Shown piece after piece: positions 59,640-64,000 of a DNA stretch of 64,000 bases. The notes beneath the pieces were generated by a model. The model saw only the letters and a list, made by a program, of their open reading frames with translations, had not been told where the DNA came from and searched no databases. The stretch spans positions 233,400-297,399 of the forward strand of contig VTPC01000503.1 in NCBI GenBank assembly GCA_011009095.1, read 5' to 3'. The first letter of the stretch is position 1. Every line of letters begins with the position of its first letter. The DNA comes from Ignelater luminosus (Eukaryota > Arthropoda > Insecta > Coleoptera > Elateridae). Both the position numbers and the translations under genes were made by a program.

Positions 59640-60754
59640 TATTCACATACAAACGAGCATCATCGTACAATCTTTTATCAAAATAGAATTAAGGTTATTA
59701 AGATTTGTAACTCGCACTGACCTTCAAGTTGATCTCTTGCACTTTGTTGAAGAAATCTAATGTAAGTAGCTTGTCTCTATCGGGCAGGGCATAGAGTTAA
59801 CCGTTACCTCTTTGATAAGCAAAACAAGAAGCAGAAATCTGATTTTTTTTAAAGATAAGCTTAGTAAGACGAATAAGAGAAAAGGGGGATATTCTGCAAC
59901 TAGAAATAATTTTTACTGTCCACTAGATCAGTGTTTCTCAATCTACTGCCCTGCTATTCCCAGCTCCTGTCATCATTATCAAATCATAAATTCAATATTG
60001 TTTCTGCAGTAGTGCCCTTTTTAAGCTCTGTGAAAAAATTAAATTGGAATAAATGAGAAAGGGAATTTCTATCACTGGAATAGAAACACACAGGCAAGAT
60101 TAGTCTTCAACTTTTCACGTACATGATTCACCGTCAATAAGCATAACTGAATCAGTCGATCCCATCAGTATTGTGAGTCATCTGGTCTCCTGGTTGATAT
60201 TGTAGATAAACTTATCAAACGTTTTCAAAACTGGGTCTCAGTATTTTTTGAAACGGGAAGTACGTGCTTTGTAAGAAATTTTAGAAGTGGAACTGTTGGT
60301 GTCGAGAGTAGGTAAAGCATGCTATCTATCTGAAGAAAATATGTTTTTGGTTCAGAAGCAGAATAGGAATGATTGAACGAAGAGAATTGCAATCGGTACT
60401 TCATTTTTGGGTTTTCTGCAAAAAGAGCCTGGAGAAGATTTTAAAATATCAAATCGCATTTCTCCACAGGTAAAACAACAGCAGCATCTTTGGACGCCAT
60501 GGATTCTATTCAAAAAGCTTGATCTTCTTCCTGCAAACCTTGAACGGCTGGAGTATGAAACTTTTTACCTAACTTTTTTTCGATGAATCCTCGTCATTTG
60601 TTCTCCAGAATTAGTGGTTAAACATTATTGGTGTTATTTCGGGACATCCTGTATAGCCCACGATTTTTTTGTTTTGGGCTCAGGTATAAAGAGCATTAAA
60701 ACAATTTTGAGTGCTTTTCATGTAAAACATTAAGTTATATCAACTACTAGTATA
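59640..60754. other. AT-rich DNA, no gene seen
   Basis: The ORF at 59812-60012 looks like chance. gacatcctgtatagcc at about 60649 resembles a MITE end with no partner found. Confidence 0.45.
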
Positions 60755-61203
60755 CAGTGTGATCGGGTGATCGTGCAGGCCAGGGTACTGCAGAATGCAT
60801 TAATTTATAGCATAAGAAATCAAAATAACCCTATCATGTTTACATCATTAAAATCGTGACAAAAAGAGTTATTCAAAACAATTTTCAATTGTTTTTCCGC
60901 CTATTTAAAAAAATGAGGTTGATGATGGTTACTCGAAACCGAAACGTTGTACAGGAATTTTGTTAGCGTATTTTAATAGAGAACAAAAAGTGGTAATGGA
61001 AAAGTGATTTTAGTTTTCCGATACCTCTTCAAATAAAGGAAAAAAATAACGAAAATCGAGAAATCTACTTTTTTTAAAATATCTCTGAAACTATCCAAGA
61101 TATCTAGATTTTAAATAGCCAACTTTCATCCCATTTAACCGATGCTGTATCTCTTACCGTTTCCAAGATTCCCATGCTGTGCATCCTTATATTGGACACA
61201 TTG
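60755..61203 (-). mobile_element. 449-bp TA-flanked deletion derivative, copy of 52.2-52.7 kb
   Basis: Flanked by TA at 60753-60754 and 61204-61205, with cagtgtg at the left and its mirror (cacattg) at the right. From 60766 on it is a close match to 52253-52730, apart from a gap of about 30 bp near 61111. Only the first residues of the WPARSP block survive at its left end. So a very short left terminus is joined directly to transposase sequence. Confidence 0.8.
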
Positions 61204-61205
61204 TA

Positions 61206-62181
61206 TATGAAAATGAAACTGCTATTCATCGAAAACAGCTTTTAGTTGTAAGTTTATCTGCAATCTGATGTTTTGAACTAATTGTGCAACTGCTCCCAAT
61301 ACTATTTTGATCCGGCACGGAATTAAAAAAAATTAAAGACTGTGGTGGTTACGACCTAAGAGTCTTATTGAAAGCTAGAAAATAGAATGAAAACCAAAGC
61401 CAGTAAAAATGTTACAAGGTAATTAAATATTGAGAAATCTTATTACCTTGTGGTACTGTATAATTCAAAATAGATATTTTTTAACTTTTTTTAGTGTTCA
61501 CTTTGCATTCATAAGTATCTATGGCAATACACCATTTTCTAAGTAGCTGATTAGAATTTCTCTTTACTTTGTTTTATCTTTATACATCATCAATTTATAT
61601 TAATAAATTGAATACTAATTTGCAAATCGTCCTTAAGTAAACTAAAATCGTGATACGCTTTATTACCTTAATTTGTAAATTGTGAAAAAATTCTTAACCA
61701 CACGTACTTACAGACATAAAAAAATACTTAACTTTACGTGATTCTTTAAACGTTTAATTGGCTACATAATAAAACAATTACGTTTTTATCGCATGTTCGT
61801 CTCTGATGATTAGGTCAAGGTGTATTGAGTTCTATAAATGCAAAACCCATTGTTAACTCGGAAGATGTCAATGGTTCACAGTTGAACAATTATGTTTTGA
61901 TACTCTTTTCTTATTCTGTAATAAAATAAAATAAATTTGATTAACTATAGCAAAATCTAGCTTAACTATTTCAAATTTATTATTGAGTAACACTTTCACT
62001 AGTAAAATCAATTAAATGTGTAATTCATTTCATGAAATCATGACCGCACATAAAAGAAAGAGAAAAAATAAGTCAATGTCAGGACGTGTGCTTGATGTTT
62101 TTACGAGATTTCTTGCATTTAACTTAATGGAGCTCACTCATAGAATAATAATTGACTAATTTGAACGTTTTTCCCTTTCAG
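61206..62181 (+). other. Upstream intron of nudC, AT-rich
   Basis: Ends in the pyrimidine-rich tract and acceptor ttttccctttcag (AG at 62180-62181). No earlier nudC exon was found in this window; the preceding residues of the family include a WTQTL motif, and I could not locate it on the + strand. No other feature was seen. Confidence 0.6.
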
Positions 62182-62376
62182 ATTCGCATTCCTCTTAATA
62201 TCAATTTCAAAGCCAGACAAAAAGATGTAGTGGTCAATTTCACCAAGAAACATTTGACATGTGGTGTAAAGGGCCAAACCCCAATCGTTGATGATGATTT
62301 TCCACATGAAATTAAAGTAGAAGAATCGACATGGGTTATCGAAGATGGTGGAACTATTTTATTAAATTTGGAAAAA
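62182..62376 (+). CDS. nudC: nudC internal exon, CS domain
   Basis: NudC is a cytosolic co-chaperone that works with Hsp90, stabilises dynein regulators such as Lis1, and is needed for nuclear migration and cell division. This exon encodes 65 residues in phase 0 at both ends: it begins IRIPLNINFKARQKDVVV, continues KHLTCGVKGQTPI, and ends VEESTWVIEDGGTILLNLEK. These are most of the CS (p23-like) beta-sandwich; the VEES-W-IEDG stretch is close to invariant in NudC. The acceptor is ttttccctttcag; the donor is aaa|gtatga at 62377. The upstream ATG at 62152 is intronic and not a start. The exon joins to the next across a 60-bp intron. The N-terminal dimerisation and coiled-coil exons lie upstream, outside what I could find. 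Confidence 0.93.
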
Positions 62377-62436
62377 GTATGATTTAGAGATTTGAAGTGA
62401 TATTGGTAAAAATGGTAAAGATGAAATGTGTTTTAG

Positions 62437-62639
62437 GTAAATAAGATGAATTGGTGGTCTAAGCTTGTTGCTTCCGACCCGGAAATCTCAACTCGCAAAA
62501 TCAATCCAGAGCCTTCCAAACTTAGCGACCTTGATGGAGAAACCCGTGGTCTGGTTGAAAAAATGATGTATGATCAAAGGCAAAAGGAATTGGGATTACC
62601 AACGAGCGATGATCAAAAGAAACAAGATGTTATTAAAAA
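62437..62639 (+). CDS. nudC: nudC exon, C-terminal domain
   Basis: Continues NudC after the CS domain. The acceptor is gtgttttag (AG at 62435-62436), followed by [37 protein letters not shown] and [19 protein letters not shown], then DQKKQDVIK. The WW-x-x-[13 protein letters not shown] and MMYDQRQK blocks are hallmarks of NudC from insects to mammals. The donor is aaaaa|gtaagt at 62640, so the exon is 203 nt and ends in the middle of a lysine codon. The ATG at 62446 is internal. The final short exon of the family (about 20 residues, containing QHPEMDFSK) was not found before the window end and should lie further right. Its CDS seems intact, in contrast to the transposase relics around it. Confidence 0.95.
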
Positions 62640-62641
62640 GT

Positions 62642-64000
62642 AAGTACTTTTAGTTGTCTATTATTGTCTTTCCTTCGAAAAAATGTAAACAGTTACCATC
62701 CACTTGATCTTTGTAAACTATTCAAGGTATCAAAATTTAAATTCATAATTAATTTTTAATTTGTCGTGTTTTTGTCAATCTAAAATCGGAAGATTGTTTT
62801 AGGAACATCCAGTCTAACTATAGAAATGATGTCGACTTGATCTTGTTAAATAGACCTTGTTATTGCTTCTTCCGAAAACTCATAATTTTGAATAAAAATA
62901 TATTAAGGTATACGTAGGTTTAAAATCGGTATTAACGGAGTTAGAACAAAAACGAAACAACACAATTATGTAGAACCTTTTCAAGACATCAAGATGAAAT
63001 TGAGGATTGTAAAAATAAAATTCCAACATGGTAACTGATCTACAAATGATCATTCAGGAACTATCCAACACAAGACAAAATTCAGAGATGCATTATAATT
63101 CGACTTATCGATTGCAAAATTAGAATTCGAACATTTTTTAAAGGCAATAACAGTCACGATTCTAATCTATAAAAGTAATATCCCAGTATGGTGATTGGTG
63201 ATTTGATTATTCAGGAACTAAAGATAATAAGGCAGATCCAGAAATTGTTTATAATTCGACCTCTAAAATTTGAACATTTTTAAAGGCAATGGATCAGAAT
63301 CCCAAAATAGTGACTGAGCTACATTTGATTATCAAAGATAACAAGACAAAATCCAAAAGGCTTTATAATTCGACCTCTAAATTGCAAAATTAAAATTAGA
63401 ACATTTGAACCAAATTGGGTCCCAGCAGCCGGAATCCTAATGCATAAAAATAAAATCCTACCAGCCGACCAATGCACATTTGAATACGACCATATATCAA
63501 CTGATCGAGCAACACCAAGCACTACTACCCACTTCATCCTTATCTTCATCATAAAGTCCCAATTTTTTACAATTGTTGGTTAAGTCTAACTAGAGGTTTA
63601 TTGCTATGGATACAACTGTTGTCAGTTACTTTCGTAATTGTATCAGTTAAACATAATCAACTATTGTAAAATTTGGCCTCCATCACTGTTCAGCAATTCA
63701 CCATTCTAACACCCTCAAGCCTGAGACTGAATCAAGTTAGTCTAACATCAACTATGTCCATCGGGTGTCTCTTATCACTGACAGTACTACCACTTCAGCA
63801 ATCTACATAAGCACTGCATTTCATCTCCAAACCATCAATCAAATCTCCTCCATGGCTAAAGCAGAAGAGAGTTTCTTTAGCAAACACTGCTTACGTGGAA
63901 ATCAACAATAAACAACGATGGCCAACTTCATTGCAGAGGTAATCATGTTGGAATTGCTTCGGGACAGAAGAAACATAAGAAAGTAGCCCTGATATAAAAA
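62642..64000 (+). other. Downstream nudC intron, AT-rich
   Basis: Begins with the gtaagt donor at 62640. It contains the minisatellite at 62990-63480. From about 63560 to 63930 the composition changes to C- and A-rich on the + strand without a recognisable product. The - strand ORF at 63319-63552 lies largely in the repeat and looks like chance. Confidence 0.55.
62990..63480 (+). repeat. Minisatellite, about three imperfect units
   Basis: The anchor tataattcgac recurs at 63094, 63250 and 63364 (periods 156 and 114). Each is preceded by a gayy-tgattatcaggaacta-type string and a caagacaaaatyc-type string, and followed by gcaaaattaraattcgaacattt. A fourth partial unit starts near 63440 (gcataaaaataaaatcc). 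The units differ by indels. Confidence 0.75.

Noticed and set aside
62152-62382. ATG at 62152 as a nudC start
   Set aside because: It lies before a clear splice acceptor, and the residues MTNLNVFPFQ are intronic translation, not family sequence.

Overview
This window reads as AT-rich, gene-poor animal DNA, almost certainly from an insect. The only host gene I can name is nudC (nuclear distribution C, a CS-domain dynein/Hsp90 co-factor). Two of its exons lie on the + strand near the right end (62182-62376 and 62437-62639), with good splice sites and near-invariant NudC residues. The rest of its CDS was not found here. There is one 400-N assembly gap at 42447-42846. No rRNA, tRNA gene, CRISPR array or operon was seen, and most longer ORFs are transposase relics or chance.

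Layout. 0-5 kb: intergenic or intronic DNA holding a TA-flanked foldback element with a second MITE nested in it. 5-6.3 kb: a complete but broken mariner element. 7.6-8.6 kb: a non-LTR reverse transcriptase relic. 8.6-11.8 kb: a very large interrupted inverted repeat. 16-18.1 kb: a second mariner relic, then a rotted copy of a multicopy arthropod protein family. 19.8-21.1 kb: the best preserved mariner, with a D,D34D triad. 23.5-24.0 kb: a tRNA-derived SINE with a 12-bp target duplication and a small MITE. 26.4-27.2 kb: a foldback element. 31.3-31.6 kb: a CpG-richer patch, possibly a promoter or first exon. 35.7-38.3 kb: MITEs and a diverged tandem repeat broken by a GC-rich 1.19-kb retroposon-like insertion. 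38.6-39.8 kb: another mariner. 43-46 kb: a long-TIR transposon, a degenerate tandem repeat and a different DDE/D transposase relic. 46.8 kb: a perfect 56-bp palindrome. 52-61 kb: a cluster of related IS630/Tc1/mariner-superfamily elements and foldback derivatives. 62-64 kb: nudC exons and a minisatellite.

The main theme is one superfamily at many stages of decay. There are mariner copies with about 30-bp TIRs, and a separate group whose transposase has QQDGAPxH and WPARSPDL motifs and whose TIRs exceed 100 bp. Large foldback elements appear to derive from this second group. The clearest is at 58813-59637: TA-flanked, nearly palindromic over its whole length, with the transposase C-terminus in both arms. 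It starts 6 bp from the TA of a long-TIR element that may belong to the family able to mobilise it.
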